Source: Kurthia populi
GTDB taxonomy: Bacteria; Bacillota; Bacilli; Bacillales_A; Planococcaceae
Direction of reading: 5' to 3'
Assembly: GCF_042686175.1 (NCBI RefSeq)
Contig: NZ_JBHUOR010000138.1
Coordinates: 4,036-68,035 of the forward strand
DNA: 64,000 bases
Part shown: in pieces, positions 1-8,886 of the stretch
Layout: every line of letters begins with the position of its first letter
How positions within the stretch are numbered: the stretch's first letter is position 1
Made by a program: the position numbers and the translations under genes
Notes under the pieces: model-generated
Told to the model about the DNA's origin: nothing
Database searches by the model: none
Seen by the model: only the letters and a program-made list of their open reading frames with translations

Positions 1-510
1 CCTAATGCAAAATTATATGTTGTTGATAAGAGCGGCGATATAAATGTTGCGCTAACGGGCTTGACGATTTCAAATGGACTTGCTTGGAATAATGCGGGGG
101 ATACGATGTATGCAATCGATACACCGACGCAAAAAATTATGGCGTATCCATTTGATGAACAAACAACAACACTTTCAAATGGTCGTGTTATTTATGATTT
201 TAGTAATGAAATCGGGAATCCAGACGGTATGACGATTGATGCAACCAATCAATTGTGGGTAGCTTTATGGGGCGGTTCGCGTGTCGTTTGTATTGACCCT
301 GAAACACAACAAATTATCGATGCAATTGATGTGCCAGCTGCGAATGTTACGAGCTGTGCCTTTGAACCAGGAAGTACTCGATTGTATATTACAACAGCTT
401 CTGAAGGGCTAAGTGAGCAACAACGTACAGAACAGCCAAATGCAGGAAGCCTATTTGTAGCAGATATAGACGTAACTTCTGCTCCAATTTATTTGTTTCA
501 AAGAAAATAA
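1..510 (+). CDS. SMP-30/gluconolactonase-like beta-propeller protein, 5' truncated by window edge
   Basis: The frame is open from base 1 (reading PNAKLYVVDKSGDIN), so the gene starts outside the window and about 169 C-terminal residues are seen. The segments ISNGLAWNNAGDTMYAID and NPDGMTIDATNQLWVALWGG are typical blade motifs of the SMP-30/gluconolactonase/LRE-like family, calcium-dependent sugar lactonases with a six-bladed propeller. The conserved metal-ligand Asn (SNGLAW) and Asp (DGMTID) are present. Substrate cannot be told. A strong hairpin terminator follows directly, so this is the last gene of its transcript. Confidence 0.8.
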   Translation, partial: PNAKLYVVDKSGDINVALTGLTISNGLAWNNAGDTMYAIDTPTQKIMAYPFDEQTTTLSNGRVIYDFSNEIGNPDGMTIDATNQLWVALWGGSRVVCIDPETQQIIDAIDVPAANVTSCAFEPGSTRLYITTASEGLSEQQRTEQPNAGSLFVADIDVTSAPIYLFQRK

Positions 511-528
511 AATCGAGTATTTTTTAGT

Positions 529-570
529 AAAAAGCTAGTGCTGTGTATTTACACAACACTAGCTTTTTTA
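529..570 (+). terminator. Rho-independent terminator after the SMP-30-like gene
   Basis: Long hairpin with arms AAAGCTAGTGCTGTGT and ACACAACACTAGCTTT (one mismatch), followed by a T-run. It separates the SMP-30-like gene from the amaP operon. Confidence 0.85.
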
Positions 571-589
571 TATTTTACGCATAGGATAG

Positions 590-617
590 TTGATTTTTAT
601 TAAAAAATGATTATAAC
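590..617 (+). promoter_or_regulatory. Candidate sigma-A promoter of the amaP-asp23 operon
   Basis: TTGATT at 590-595, a 16-base spacer and TATAAC at 612-617, lying between the upstream terminator and the amaP start. I looked for a SigB-type promoter (GTTTAA...GGGTAT), as used by S. aureus asp23, and found no convincing one. Confidence 0.4.
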
Positions 618-669
618 ACGCATTAGGCGGGAAAAGTTTAATGTTGACAATTATTAGGAGGGATTGTGT

Positions 670-1206
670 ATGAAGCGACTTTTAAGTTTTTTATTTGCAC
701 TTGTGTTGCTTGTTACAACAGCCATTTTACTATTTTTATATGTTGATATACCTTCTTGGATGTTGTATCAACAAGAATTACGCTCGTATAATTGGTTTCA
801 GCTCACATTATATAGTTTAGTGGGAGTTGTACTTGTGGTTGCGATTGTAATGATTATTTTAGGTTTGTCACCCTCGCATAAAAAACGTAATTTGACATCA
901 AAATACGCAGACGGGAATATGTCGTTTAATAAGCGAGCTATTGAGAAAAACATTCAACATACAGTTGGAAAATATCAAGATGTTCGTCAACCAAGCATTG
1001 CTGTTTATTTGTACGAAAAGAAAAAAGCAGCTTATATCGACATTGTATTAGACGTTTTTATCGCACAAACGAATAGCATCCAAACGCTTGTAAAAACAAT
1101 GCGTCAAGATGTGAAAGATACAACGGAACATTTTTCAGAATTGCCAGTACGAGATGTAAAGGTGAATGTATTAGATCAAAAGCTATTAAATAAACGAGTT
1201 ATTTAG
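670..1206 (+). CDS. amaP: Alkaline shock response membrane anchor protein AmaP
   Basis: 178 residues. Two N-terminal transmembrane helices (about 5-25 and 46-66) are followed by a soluble cytoplasmic domain. ATG 670 is chosen because AGGAGGG ends seven bases before it. In S. aureus AmaP anchors Asp23 to the membrane. Order here (AmaP, DUF2273 protein, Asp23) is the usual one, and the three genes are 12-15 bases apart, so they form one operon. Identification rests on topology plus context more than on a catalytic motif. Confidence 0.85.
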   Translation: MKRLLSFLFALVLLVTTAILLFLYVDIPSWMLYQQELRSYNWFQLTLYSLVGVVLVVAIVMIILGLSPSHKKRNLTSKYADGNMSFNKRAIEKNIQHTVGKYQDVRQPSIAVYLYEKKKAAYIDIVLDVFIAQTNSIQTLVKTMRQDVKDTTEHFSELPVRDVKVNVLDQKLLNKRVI

Positions 1207-1221
1207 TAAGGAGGGCGTATC

Positions 1222-1434
1222 ATGAACGAAGAGCATTCCTTTGCGCAATTTTTAAAAGAATATAAGTGGCGCATTATTGGATTTATCACAATGTTACTAG
1301 TAGGTATTTTATTTTTGACAATTGGTTTCTGGAAAACATTATTAATTATTTTGTTATGTGCAATTGGTGTTGGTATAGGATACGCGAAAGACCGTACGGC
1401 ACAGTTTTTAACATTTTTTGATAAATTACGTTAG
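1222..1434 (+). CDS. DUF2273 small membrane protein of the Asp23 operon
   Basis: 70 residues, almost entirely two hydrophobic helices (about 17-34 and 37-54) with a basic C-terminus. This size and topology match the DUF2273 proteins that lie between AmaP and Asp23 in Bacillota. Preceded by GGAGGG. It probably helps hold the Asp23 complex at the membrane; its own biochemical role is unknown. Confidence 0.8.
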   Translation: MNEEHSFAQFLKEYKWRIIGFITMLLVGILFLTIGFWKTLLIILLCAIGVGIGYAKDRTAQFLTFFDKLR

Positions 1435-1446
1435 GGGGACAATCGG

Positions 1447-1896
1447 ATGACAAATTCATATAATAAGCAAGTAGAAATTAATCGTCAAGCTACAGAAAAT
1501 GAACGTACATTTCACCACTCACTTACATTTGATAACAGTGTTGTTGAAAAAATTGCAGCTATTTCAGCTCGTGAAGTGCAAGGCATTTTAGATATGAAAG
1601 GTGGCTTTGCTGCTGGCTTAACAAATCGACTAGGCGCAAAAGATGGTCTTACGAATGGTGTTAGTGTGGAAGTAGGAGAAAAGCAAGCAGCCGTTGATTT
1701 GAAGGTTATTTTAGAATATGGTCAAAGTGCACCTGTTATTTTCAAACAAGCAGCAGAGAGTGTGAAATCACAAATTTATCATATGACGGGACTAGAAGTT
1801 GTAGAAGTTAATATGCATGTGGATGATGTGATGACACAAAAAGAATATATGCAGTCTAAATCTTCAGCGAATGAATCTAATAGTGAACTACAATAA
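1447..1896 (+). CDS. asp23: Asp23/Gls24 family envelope stress response protein
   Basis: 149 residues, full length for the family. The core reads VVEKIAAISAREVQGILDM, then a Gly-rich loop, VSVEVGEKQAAVDLKVILEYG, and a C-terminal MTGLEVVEVNMHVDDV, all hallmark Asp23 segments. It is an abundant cytoplasmic protein tethered by AmaP and linked to cell-envelope stress. Last gene of the operon, with a terminator just downstream. Confidence 0.92.
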   Translation: MTNSYNKQVEINRQATENERTFHHSLTFDNSVVEKIAAISAREVQGILDMKGGFAAGLTNRLGAKDGLTNGVSVEVGEKQAAVDLKVILEYGQSAPVIFKQAAESVKSQIYHMTGLEVVEVNMHVDDVMTQKEYMQSKSSANESNSELQ

Positions 1897-1905
1897 CGAT
1901 TAACT

Positions 1906-1952
1906 AAAAAAAAGACCTGTTCAAAGATTATATCTTAAACAGGTCTTTTTTA
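1906..1952. terminator. Bidirectional terminator between asp23 and folA
   Basis: Hairpin AAAAAGACCTGTT...AACAGGTCTTTTT with A-runs on the left and T-runs on the right, so it works on both strands for the convergent asp23 (+) and folA (-). Confidence 0.88.
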
Positions 1953-1969
1953 GTGTCAGCTAACAAAGT

Positions 1970-2440
1970 TTATTTTTCAAATACTTTATATTCAAAAGTA
2001 TAGCCATCTGCTTGTTGAGGTTCAGAAGTAGAAACTTCATTCCAACCTGGATAAGCAGGGAAGTACGTATCACCTGGGAACTGATGGTGGATTTCTGTAA
2101 TATAGAGGCGATCTGCAAGTGGTAAGGCATCAGCAAAAATTTTACCGCCACCAATGACCATTACTTCTTCATGCTGCGTTGCTGCAAGTTCTAATGCTTG
2201 TTGTAAGCTACTAACGGTCGTAATACCATCTGCAGTATAGTGCTCATTTCTAGTAATAACAATATTAAGACGACCAGGAAGTGCACGACCGATTGATTCA
2301 AATGTTTTACGGCCCATGATAATTGGTTTTCCCATAGTTGTGCGTTTGAAATAAGCTAAATCACCAGGTAAATGCCAAGGCATGTCGTTTTTGTATCCGA
2401 TGACGCGATTTTCATCGTGTGCAACAATTAATGAAATCAT
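1970..2440 (-). CDS. folA: Dihydrofolate reductase
   Basis: 156 residues, normal length. Reduces dihydrofolate to tetrahydrofolate with NADPH. The N-terminus has the family layout: ISLIVAHDENRVIG, then NDMPWHLPGDLAYFK with catalytic Asp27, then GRKTFESIGRALPGR (NADPH-binding) and later VIGGGKIF. It lies 15 bases behind thyA on the same strand, the common thyA-folA pair that couples dTMP synthesis with folate recycling. A bidirectional terminator follows. Confidence 0.97.
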   Translation of the reverse strand: MISLIVAHDENRVIGYKNDMPWHLPGDLAYFKRTTMGKPIIMGRKTFESIGRALPGRLNIVITRNEHYTADGITTVSSLQQALELAATQHEEVMVIGGGKIFADALPLADRLYITEIHHQFPGDTYFPAYPGWNEVSTSEPQQADGYTFEYKVFEK

Positions 2441-2455
2441 TTTTAAGGCTCCTTT

Positions 2456-3400
2456 TTAAACAGAAATAGGTGCTTTTATTCGTGGATAAGGATCATAGCC
2501 ATCGATGACTAAATCACTCATTTCATAATCAAAAATCGATTGTTTATCTGTAATGATTCGTAGCTGTGGTAATGTACGAGGTTCACGAACTAACTGTTCA
2601 TTTACTTGATTTAAATGGTTTTTATATAAGTGAGCATCGCCCAGTGTGTGTACAAAATCGCCTACTTCAAGGCCACATTCTTTCGCGATTAAATGAGTTA
2701 ATAGGGCATAGCTTGCGATATTAAATGGGACACCTAAAAACACATCTGCTGAGCGCTGATAGAGCTGACAAGATAACTTGCCGTCCGCTACATAAAATTG
2801 GAATAGCGTGTGACAAGGTGGTAGAGCCATATCTTCCACTTCTGCAGGATTCCAAGCACTAACAATATGGCGGCGTGAATTTGGATTATGTTTAATCGAT
2901 TCGATGACATTATGCAATTGGTCAATTGTTCCACCCGTTGCATCAGGCCATGAGCGCCATTGTTTTCCGTAAACGGGACCTAAATCTCCATAGGCTTTTG
3001 CGAAGGCATCATCGTTTAAGATACGTTGTTGGAACAAAGCCATTTGTTCATCGTAAGCTGCTTTAAATTCGTTATCTATTAAAGAACGATGGCCAAAATC
3101 TGTCATATCAGGACCCGTATATTCGGTAGAAGTGACCCACTTTTCAAAAGCCCATTCATCCCAAATATGATTGTTTTGCGCGATTAAGGTACGGACATTT
3201 GTATCGCCTTTTAAAAACCATAAAAGCTCGGTTGCGATCAGACGAAATGCTGTTTTTTTAGTTGTTAATAGAGGAAAGCCCTCCTGTAAGTTAAAGCGCA
3301 TTTGATAACCGAAAACACTGTATGTACCTGTGCCTGTTCGGTCACCTTTATCATGACCTTCCGCTAAAATATGACGGCAAAGATCTAAATATTGTTTCAT
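2456..3400 (-). CDS. thyA: Thymidylate synthase ThyA
   Basis: 314 residues. Makes dTMP from dUMP using methylene-tetrahydrofolate. The active-site block LPPCHTLFQFYV carries the catalytic Cys (about residue 196), and RSADVFLGVPFNIASYALL is the dUMP/folate-binding signature. It has the extra segment around residues 85-135 seen in the longer ThyA of lactobacilli and staphylococci, compared with 264 residues in E. coli. Start ATG 3400 is preceded by GGAGGG. Cotranscribed with folA. Confidence 0.97.
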   Translation of the reverse strand: MKQYLDLCRHILAEGHDKGDRTGTGTYSVFGYQMRFNLQEGFPLLTTKKTAFRLIATELLWFLKGDTNVRTLIAQNNHIWDEWAFEKWVTSTEYTGPDMTDFGHRSLIDNEFKAAYDEQMALFQQRILNDDAFAKAYGDLGPVYGKQWRSWPDATGGTIDQLHNVIESIKHNPNSRRHIVSAWNPAEVEDMALPPCHTLFQFYVADGKLSCQLYQRSADVFLGVPFNIASYALLTHLIAKECGLEVGDFVHTLGDAHLYKNHLNQVNEQLVREPRTLPQLRIITDKQSIFDYEMSDLVIDGYDPYPRIKAPISV

Positions 3401-3477
3401 CTCAACATCCCTCCTGAAATTCTGTGTTTAATGATAACGGAAATAGAAGGCACTAGCTACTAAAATTGTCTTAAATA

Positions 3478-3509
3478 GAAAAACCGAGCTTGAAATTTCA
3501 AGCTCGGTT
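3478..3509 (-). terminator. Terminator of the hemolysin III-like gene
   Basis: Perfect palindrome AACCGAGCTTGAAATTTCAAGCTCGGTT. On the minus strand it runs into TTTTTC, so it ends the minus-strand gene at 3515. Confidence 0.85.
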
Positions 3510-3514
3510 AATGA

Positions 3515-4156
3515 TTAGACATAAAATAAAACCGTCACAAGCATAAAGGCACTGCCTGCTAATACGAATACATGCCAGATCGCATGATTATAAGGGATTT
3601 TATGATTGGCGAAGAAGAAAGCACCGATGGTATACATTAAACCACCTGCTAATAAGTATGAAAATCCGGTCATTGTAATATGTGTAACAACGGTTTTAAA
3701 GGCGATAATGATAAGCCAGCCCATTCCTAAGTAACAAATAAGTGATACGGCTTTAAAACGTTCGATAAAGAAAAATTTAAAGACGATACCACATAGTGCA
3801 AGGCCCCATTCAATACCGAAAATTGTCCAGCCTAGTCCACCGCCAATCGCAATTAATGCGAACGGTGTGTACGTGCCAGCGATTAGAATGTAAATAGAGC
3901 AGTGATCGATGATGCGGAATTGACGTCTTTTCGACAATGGTGATGCATGATAAACGGTTGAAGCTAAAAAGAGGATTATTGTTGAAATACCAAAAATAGT
4001 GAAGCTTGTGACATATAATGCAGAACCGGTAGAAGCGGAGCGCATAATTAAGAAGATAAGCGCAGGTATTGCAAGAATGAATCCTAAACCGTGGGTGATG
4101 ACATTCCATGTTTCCTCATTGTTCTTGCGGTTATCTAACGTTGTAATTGTTGCCAT
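3515..4156 (-). CDS. Hemolysin III / PAQR family seven-helix membrane protein (YplQ-like)
   Basis: 213 residues with seven predicted membrane helices. The family signature residues are visible: N-terminal WNVITHGLGF, then VYHASP, DHCSIYILIAGTYTPF, and the C-terminal NHAIWHVFVLAGSAFM, whose His residues likely bind a metal as in PAQR receptors. ATG 4156 follows AGGAG. The bacterial family is named for hemolytic activity of a B. cereus member; the physiological role is unclear, with membrane homeostasis suggested. Confidence 0.9.
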   Translation of the reverse strand: MATITTLDNRKNNEETWNVITHGLGFILAIPALIFLIMRSASTGSALYVTSFTIFGISTIILFLASTVYHASPLSKRRQFRIIDHCSIYILIAGTYTPFALIAIGGGLGWTIFGIEWGLALCGIVFKFFFIERFKAVSLICYLGMGWLIIIAFKTVVTHITMTGFSYLLAGGLMYTIGAFFFANHKIPYNHAIWHVFVLAGSAFMLVTVLFYV

Positions 4157-4353
4157 TAAATGACACTCCTATCTATAAAAGTTAAATTTACTTTTGTTTT
4201 TTCTTTATAAATCTATTATGACGCTAATTTTGTTATCCAAATATTGACGTTTGTCACATGTATCACATGACAAAAACGAGTAAAATACGATATAACAGAA
4301 AGAAGACGAGCAGAAATGCTTCACAAGCAGTAGAAATGGATGTGTCAATAATT

Positions 4354-5196
4354 ATGAAACGTGTACATGTCGTAACGGATTCCACAAGTGGAATCACACA
4401 ACAAGACATTGCAAAATACGATATTCATGTCGTACCTTTAACAGTTTTTATCGATGGAGAATCATTTCAAGACGGTGAAAACTTAACACCTACACAATTT
4501 TTAGATAAAATGTCGCAAGCAAAAGCATTGCCAAAAAGCTCACAGCCACCAATGGGTGTGTTTGAAGAATTATTTAATGAACTAGGAAAAGATGGAGATG
4601 ACGTTCTGGTATTAACGCTTACACATACATTAAGCGGTACCGTACGTTCAGCTGAATCAGCTGGTGAATCGTCTATCGCTAATGTGAAAGTAATCGATTC
4701 GCAATTTACATCTTGGGGTTTAGGTTTCCAAGTGTTAGAAGCTGCTAAAATGGCTCAACAAGGTAAATCATTAGATGAAATTGTTGCTCGTGTTGAAACG
4801 GTTCGTGACAATACGAAACTCTACCTTGTCGTTGATACGCTCGAAAATTTAATTAAAGGTGGCCGTATCGGTAAGGGAATGGGTATGGTTGGTGCGTTGC
4901 TAAACATTAAGCCGGTTGCAATAGTAGAAGATGGTGCATTAAAAAACTTCGCAAAAGTGCGCAGCCATAAACAAGTATTAAAGTTGTTGAAAAAGCAATT
5001 TTTAGAAGATACAGCGGGTAAAACAATTAAAGGAATTGGTTTAGAACACGCAGATAGTCCAGCGTTAACAGAGCCCTTATTAGAGTTCTTTAAAAATGAA
5101 ATTGGGTTTGAGGATGTTCGATTTAATATGACGTCTCCAATCATTAGTACGCATACAGGTGTCGGTGCGATTGGTTTAAGCTATTATGCAGAATAA
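4354..5196 (+). CDS. DegV family fatty-acid-binding protein
   Basis: 280 residues from ATG 4354. An in-frame ATG at 4336 and an open extension to 4258 exist, but family members start at the KRVHVVTDSTSGI strand, so I use 4354; its ribosome binding site is weak. The signatures VTDSTSGI, SSQPPMG, LTLTHTLSGT and GGRI are all present. DegV/FakB proteins bind a fatty acid for phosphorylation by FakA and transfer to phospholipid synthesis. No fakA is visible nearby. Confidence 0.88.
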   Translation: MKRVHVVTDSTSGITQQDIAKYDIHVVPLTVFIDGESFQDGENLTPTQFLDKMSQAKALPKSSQPPMGVFEELFNELGKDGDDVLVLTLTHTLSGTVRSAESAGESSIANVKVIDSQFTSWGLGFQVLEAAKMAQQGKSLDEIVARVETVRDNTKLYLVVDTLENLIKGGRIGKGMGMVGALLNIKPVAIVEDGALKNFAKVRSHKQVLKLLKKQFLEDTAGKTIKGIGLEHADSPALTEPLLEFFKNEIGFEDVRFNMTSPIISTHTGVGAIGLSYYAE

Positions 5197-5281
5197 TCAC
5201 ATCACATTAGTTTAAAAACACTGCAATTAGTAGTAACATTAAAGTTGTCCATAGGGGCAACTTTTTTAGTGGGAGATGGGT

Positions 5282-6106
5282 ATGAGAAAGGTTTGGGCAG
5301 TATGTGTGATGGTGCTATCAATTAGCGTGCTTAGTGCATGTGATATTACATCACAATTAGAAGACAGTGGCTGGGTGCCGTTTAGCGATAAAAAGAATAT
5401 CAAAGATAAGCCAATTCATTATGTGTCCTTAGGAGATTCCTTGACTGAGGGTGTTGGCGATGAGAAAAATCAAGGTGGGTATGTAGGACGTCTTGCAAAA
5501 GAAATGCAAACATGGGATGGAGTAAAAAGTGTTACTGTAACGAATGCTGCAAAGAAAGGGCGTCGTAGCGATCAATTATTAGCGCAACTTGAGAGTGGCG
5601 AATTAGATGATACATTAAAGAATGCTGATATTATTACATTTACAATTGGCGGCAATGATATTATGAAAATTGTAAAGTCTCATATGAGCAATCTTGATAA
5701 AGGAGACTTTGACCGTGAGTTACCTTCGTACGAAAAGCGCTATGAGAAAATATTCCAAGCAATTCGTGAACAAAATAAGAAAGTGCCCATTATTGCAATA
5801 GGTGTGTATAATCCATTTACGGTTTACACAAATGATGTAGGGCAAACAGATATCATTATGAAGGAATATAACGATGTCATGCGTACGATTATCGAACAGG
5901 AAAATCATTATGCGATTTTTGTACCAATTAATGATTTATTTGTCTCGGATGATGATAGTGTTTATCATAATGATTACTTCCATCCGAATGCAAAAGGATA
6001 TCGTTTAATGGAACATCGTATTTTAACGACACTCGAACAGGAAGATTTATATAGTTTATCAAGTGGAAACTTGGACATGGGGGGAAATAGCGATGATAAA
6101 AAATAA
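5282..6106 (+). CDS. ypmR: SGNH/GDSL-type lipase-like lipoprotein (YpmR)
   Basis: 274 residues. The N-terminus is a lipoprotein signal with lipobox LSAC (Cys20). ATG 5282 is chosen over 5276 because GGGAG at 5271-5275 gives proper spacing only for it. SGNH blocks are in order: GDSLTEG (nucleophile Ser), the Gly block, GGND, and the C-terminal DYFHPNAKGY with Asp and His. Predicted extracellular membrane-anchored esterase/lipase; substrate unknown. Overlaps ypmS by 14 bases, the conserved ypmR-ypmS arrangement. Confidence 0.88.
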   Translation: MRKVWAVCVMVLSISVLSACDITSQLEDSGWVPFSDKKNIKDKPIHYVSLGDSLTEGVGDEKNQGGYVGRLAKEMQTWDGVKSVTVTNAAKKGRRSDQLLAQLESGELDDTLKNADIITFTIGGNDIMKIVKSHMSNLDKGDFDRELPSYEKRYEKIFQAIREQNKKVPIIAIGVYNPFTVYTNDVGQTDIIMKEYNDVMRTIIEQENHYAIFVPINDLFVSDDDSVYHNDYFHPNAKGYRLMEHRILTTLEQEDLYSLSSGNLDMGGNSDDKK

Positions 6107-6686
6107 ATGGAAATTGGCTTTCTTTACACTACTAGCACTTATTATTATTGCGCTTGTTGTATTATTTGTCATGGTGACATCTTCAAGTGAAGACCAAGCT
6201 ATTCCAACGAATTTAAACCAAATTAATGGTAGTGAAGTGACAGTCAAAGCGACAGCAGATGATTTTGAAACCTTAGCGAATCATTTTATTAGTGATGCAA
6301 CGGCAGATACACAAATGCTGATGAAAATGTTTGTAGACAAAGATATTACATTGACGAGCAAGGTGAGTGTTCTTGGGGCAACCTTACCAGTGACAATGGA
6401 TTTTGACCCGTCAATTGATGACAAAGGTAATTTAATTTTAAAGCAGACAAGTATTGCTATCGGGCGTCTAGATATTCCTACACAGACGGCATTGAAACTA
6501 GTAAAAGACTCAGGGAAACTACCGGATTTTATTACGATTCAACCGAGCGAGAATCAAGCATATATTAATTTGAATGCTATTGAAGTGCCTGTTTCAAAAG
6601 GGACGGATGCCTATGTTCGTGCCACAAAATTTGATTTAAATAATGATGAGATTGAGTTAAAAGTAATTATTCCATCGAAGGAGTAG
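6093..6686 (+). CDS. ypmS: YpmS-like membrane-anchored protein (DUF2140)
   Basis: 197 residues: a short cytoplasmic start, one transmembrane helix (about 7-29) and an extracellular domain. ATG 6093 has GGGG upstream and lies inside the end of ypmR, so the two are translationally coupled. The family is always beside the SGNH lipase YpmR in Bacillaceae; function is unknown but probably a partner of that lipoprotein at the cell surface. Confidence 0.8.
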   Translation: MIKNKWKLAFFTLLALIIIALVVLFVMVTSSSEDQAIPTNLNQINGSEVTVKATADDFETLANHFISDATADTQMLMKMFVDKDITLTSKVSVLGATLPVTMDFDPSIDDKGNLILKQTSIAIGRLDIPTQTALKLVKDSGKLPDFITIQPSENQAYINLNAIEVPVSKGTDAYVRATKFDLNNDEIELKVIIPSKE

Positions 6687-6692
6687 AGAGCG

Positions 6693-7229
6693 ATGACAAA
6701 ACAAGTTGCAACATTTGCTGGCGGTTGTTTTTGGTGTATGGTGAAGCCATTTGATGAACAACCAGGAATTGAAGCTGTTATTTCAGGGTATACAGGTGGC
6801 ACAGTTGAAAATCCAACGTATGAACAAGTTTGTTCGGAGACAACAGGGCATTATGAAGCAGTTCAAATAATTTTTGATGATGCTATTTATCCATATGAAA
6901 AATTAGTAGAACTTTATTGGAAGCTAATAGACCCAACGGATGCAGGAGGACAGTTTTATGACCGCGGCGGCAGTTATCAAACGTCTATTTTTTACCACGA
7001 TGATAAACAAAAAGAAATTGCAGAAGCCTCAAGAGATGCATTACAAGCTTCTGGAAAATTTCAGCAGCCAATTGTTGTAAAGATTTTACCTGCAAAGCCT
7101 TTTTATGTGGCAGAAGCGTATCATCAACAGTATTATAAAAAAAATCCGATGCATTACGAGCGTTATTCACATGGCTCAGGACGTGTCGCATTTCAACAAC
7201 AACATTGGGGGAATATTTATGAAAAATAA
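6693..7229 (+). CDS. msrA: Peptide methionine-(S)-S-oxide reductase MsrA
   Basis: 178 residues, full length. The active-site GGCFWC motif places the catalytic Cys at residue 12 and a second Cys at 15. It reduces the S-epimer of oxidised methionine using thioredoxin. Later conserved parts include GYTGG, TGHYEAVQIIFD and the C-terminal AEAYHQQYY. Ends inside msrB, forming an MsrA-MsrB operon that repairs both sulfoxide epimers. Confidence 0.97.
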   Translation: MTKQVATFAGGCFWCMVKPFDEQPGIEAVISGYTGGTVENPTYEQVCSETTGHYEAVQIIFDDAIYPYEKLVELYWKLIDPTDAGGQFYDRGGSYQTSIFYHDDKQKEIAEASRDALQASGKFQQPIVVKILPAKPFYVAEAYHQQYYKKNPMHYERYSHGSGRVAFQQQHWGNIYEK

Positions 7230-7644
7230 AGAACAACGTTTAAAAGAGCTGACAGATATGCAATATCATGTAACACAAGAAGAAGGTACAGAGCCACCGT
7301 ACAGCAATGAATTTGATGAGCATTTTGAGGAAGGTTTGTATGTTGATATTGTATCAGGAGAACCTTTATTTACATCAAAAGAGAAATTCAACTCGGGTTG
7401 TGGTTGGCCGGCATTTACAAAACCAATCAATGCATTAACTGAAAATACAGATACACGCTTTGGTATGCTGCGCACGGAAGTACGTAGTAAAGAAGCCGAT
7501 TCACATTTAGGACATGTGTTTCCGGATGGTCCTGTAGAATCAGGCGGCTTACGTTATTGTATTAATTCAGCAGCACTACGTTTTGTGCCGAAAGCAGAAT
7601 TAGAACAACAAGGATATGGCGAATATTTGTCTCATTTTGAATAA
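7219..7644 (+). CDS. msrB: Peptide methionine-(R)-S-oxide reductase MsrB
   Basis: 141 residues from ATG 7219, which has GGGGG upstream and overlaps msrA by 11 bases. Catalytic Cys114 sits in RYCINSAALRF and the probable resolving Cys61 in NSGCGWPAF. The two CxxC zinc motifs of many MsrB proteins are absent, which is the zinc-free form common in bacilli. It reduces the R-epimer of methionine sulfoxide. Confidence 0.96.
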   Translation: MKNKEQRLKELTDMQYHVTQEEGTEPPYSNEFDEHFEEGLYVDIVSGEPLFTSKEKFNSGCGWPAFTKPINALTENTDTRFGMLRTEVRSKEADSHLGHVFPDGPVESGGLRYCINSAALRFVPKAELEQQGYGEYLSHFE

Positions 7645-7658
7645 CTATTGTCTCTATA

Positions 7659-7694
7659 AAAAAACAGGAATCGCTTTGGCGGTTCCTGTTTTTT
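7659..7694. terminator. Bidirectional terminator between msrB and metC
   Basis: Hairpin AAAACAGGAATCGC-TTTG-GCGGTTCCTGTTTT, with A-run and T-run flanks on both sides, for convergent msrB (+) and metC (-). Confidence 0.88.
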
Positions 7695-7704
7695 GTATGA
7701 ATTT

Positions 7705-8886
7705 TTATTTTACGGCTGTTGCTTCTACCGCTTTTGCAAATGCTTGTTCAAAGTCTTGGATTAAATCATCCACATTTTCTAAGCCGACAGAGAGGCGTAA
7801 TAAGCCTTCTGTAATACCACGCTTATCGCGCTCTTCTTTTGGTATTGCTGCATGACTCATTGTGACAGGATAAGAAAGAATGGATTCTACGCCACCTAAA
7901 CTTACAGCGAAAATAGGGATTTGTACATTTTCAACAAATACTTTTGTAAATTCTTTTGAGGGTAATTCAAAAGAAAGAACTGCACCTGCACTTGTGGCTT
8001 GCTTGAAGTGTGTAGTATGCCCTGGATGTGACGTAAGACCAGGGTAGTGAACCGCTGTAACATAGTCACTTTCCTCAAGGAAATGCGCAATTTTCTCAGC
8101 AGAGGCGCTTTCTAGCGTTAGGCGAGCATTCAATGTCTTGATGCCTTGAATAAGCGAAAAGGAATCCTGTGCACCTAAAATGGCACCCATTGAATTTTGC
8201 ATGAAATAAATATCATTGCCGATTTCTTCATCTTTTGTCACAGCAAGACCTGCGATGATATCACTATGTCCACCAAGGAATTTTGTGGCGCTATGAAGAA
8301 CAACATCTGCACCTAAATCAAGCGGCTTTTGATAAAGTGGGGTCATAAATGTATTATCAACAAATGTTTTTAACTGATATTTTTTAGCAAGGGCGATAAC
8401 CCCTGATAAATCTGTAATGCCTAATAAAGGATTAGCAGGTGTTTCTGCGTATAATACTTTTGTGTTGTCCTGAATGGCTGCTTCCACTTCAGTTAAGTTA
8501 GAGAAGTCTGCAAATGTGTGTGTAATATTGTATTTTGGTAATACTTTCGTGACGAAGCGATATGTTCCACCATATACCTCTGAAGTAATGACAATATGAT
8601 CGCCTGCATTTAGTGTTAACAGGGCAGAAGCGATTGCGGCGATGCCTGATGAAAACGCGAAGCCGCGTGTACCATGTTCTAATTCAGCAATTGTATTTTC
8701 AAGTGCTTGACGAGTAGGGTTGCCTGAACGGCTATAGTCAAATGGCCCAAAGCTATCAAAGTGCTCTTGGTCGAATGTAGAAGATACATAAATCGGTATG
8801 TTGACTGCACCTGTCTTAGTCTCGTAATCACCACGTGTAGAAGCGGTAATTAAAGTTGTTTCAAAGTTTTCATTATGATTAGTCAT
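7705..8886 (-). CDS. metC: Cystathionine beta-lyase MetC (PLP-dependent trans-sulfuration enzyme)
   Basis: 393 residues, Cys/Met metabolism PLP-enzyme family. The PLP lysine lies in VLHSATKFLGGHSD, with SSGIAAIASALL (phosphate cup) and YAETPANPLL upstream. MetC cleaves cystathionine to homocysteine. It starts eight bases inside the end of metI on the same strand, so the pair is coupled and controlled by the S-box leader. Separating beta-lyase from gamma-synthase by sequence is uncertain; the order metI-metC guides the call. Confidence 0.88.
   Translation of the reverse strand: MTNHNENFETTLITASTRGDYETKTGAVNIPIYVSSTFDQEHFDSFGPFDYSRSGNPTRQALENTIAELEHGTRGFAFSSGIAAIASALLTLNAGDHIVITSEVYGGTYRFVTKVLPKYNITHTFADFSNLTEVEAAIQDNTKVLYAETPANPLLGITDLSGVIALAKKYQLKTFVDNTFMTPLYQKPLDLGADVVLHSATKFLGGHSDIIAGLAVTKDEEIGNDIYFMQNSMGAILGAQDSFSLIQGIKTLNARLTLESASAEKIAHFLEESDYVTAVHYPGLTSHPGHTTHFKQATSAGAVLSFELPSKEFTKVFVENVQIPIFAVSLGGVESILSYPVTMSHAAIPKEERDKRGITEGLLRLSVGLENVDDLIQDFEQAFAKAVEATAVK

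Noticed and set aside
4258..4353. N-terminal extension of the DegV gene
   Set aside because: Lys/Arg/Ser-rich lead-in unlike the family, with no ribosome binding site; start moved to 4354.
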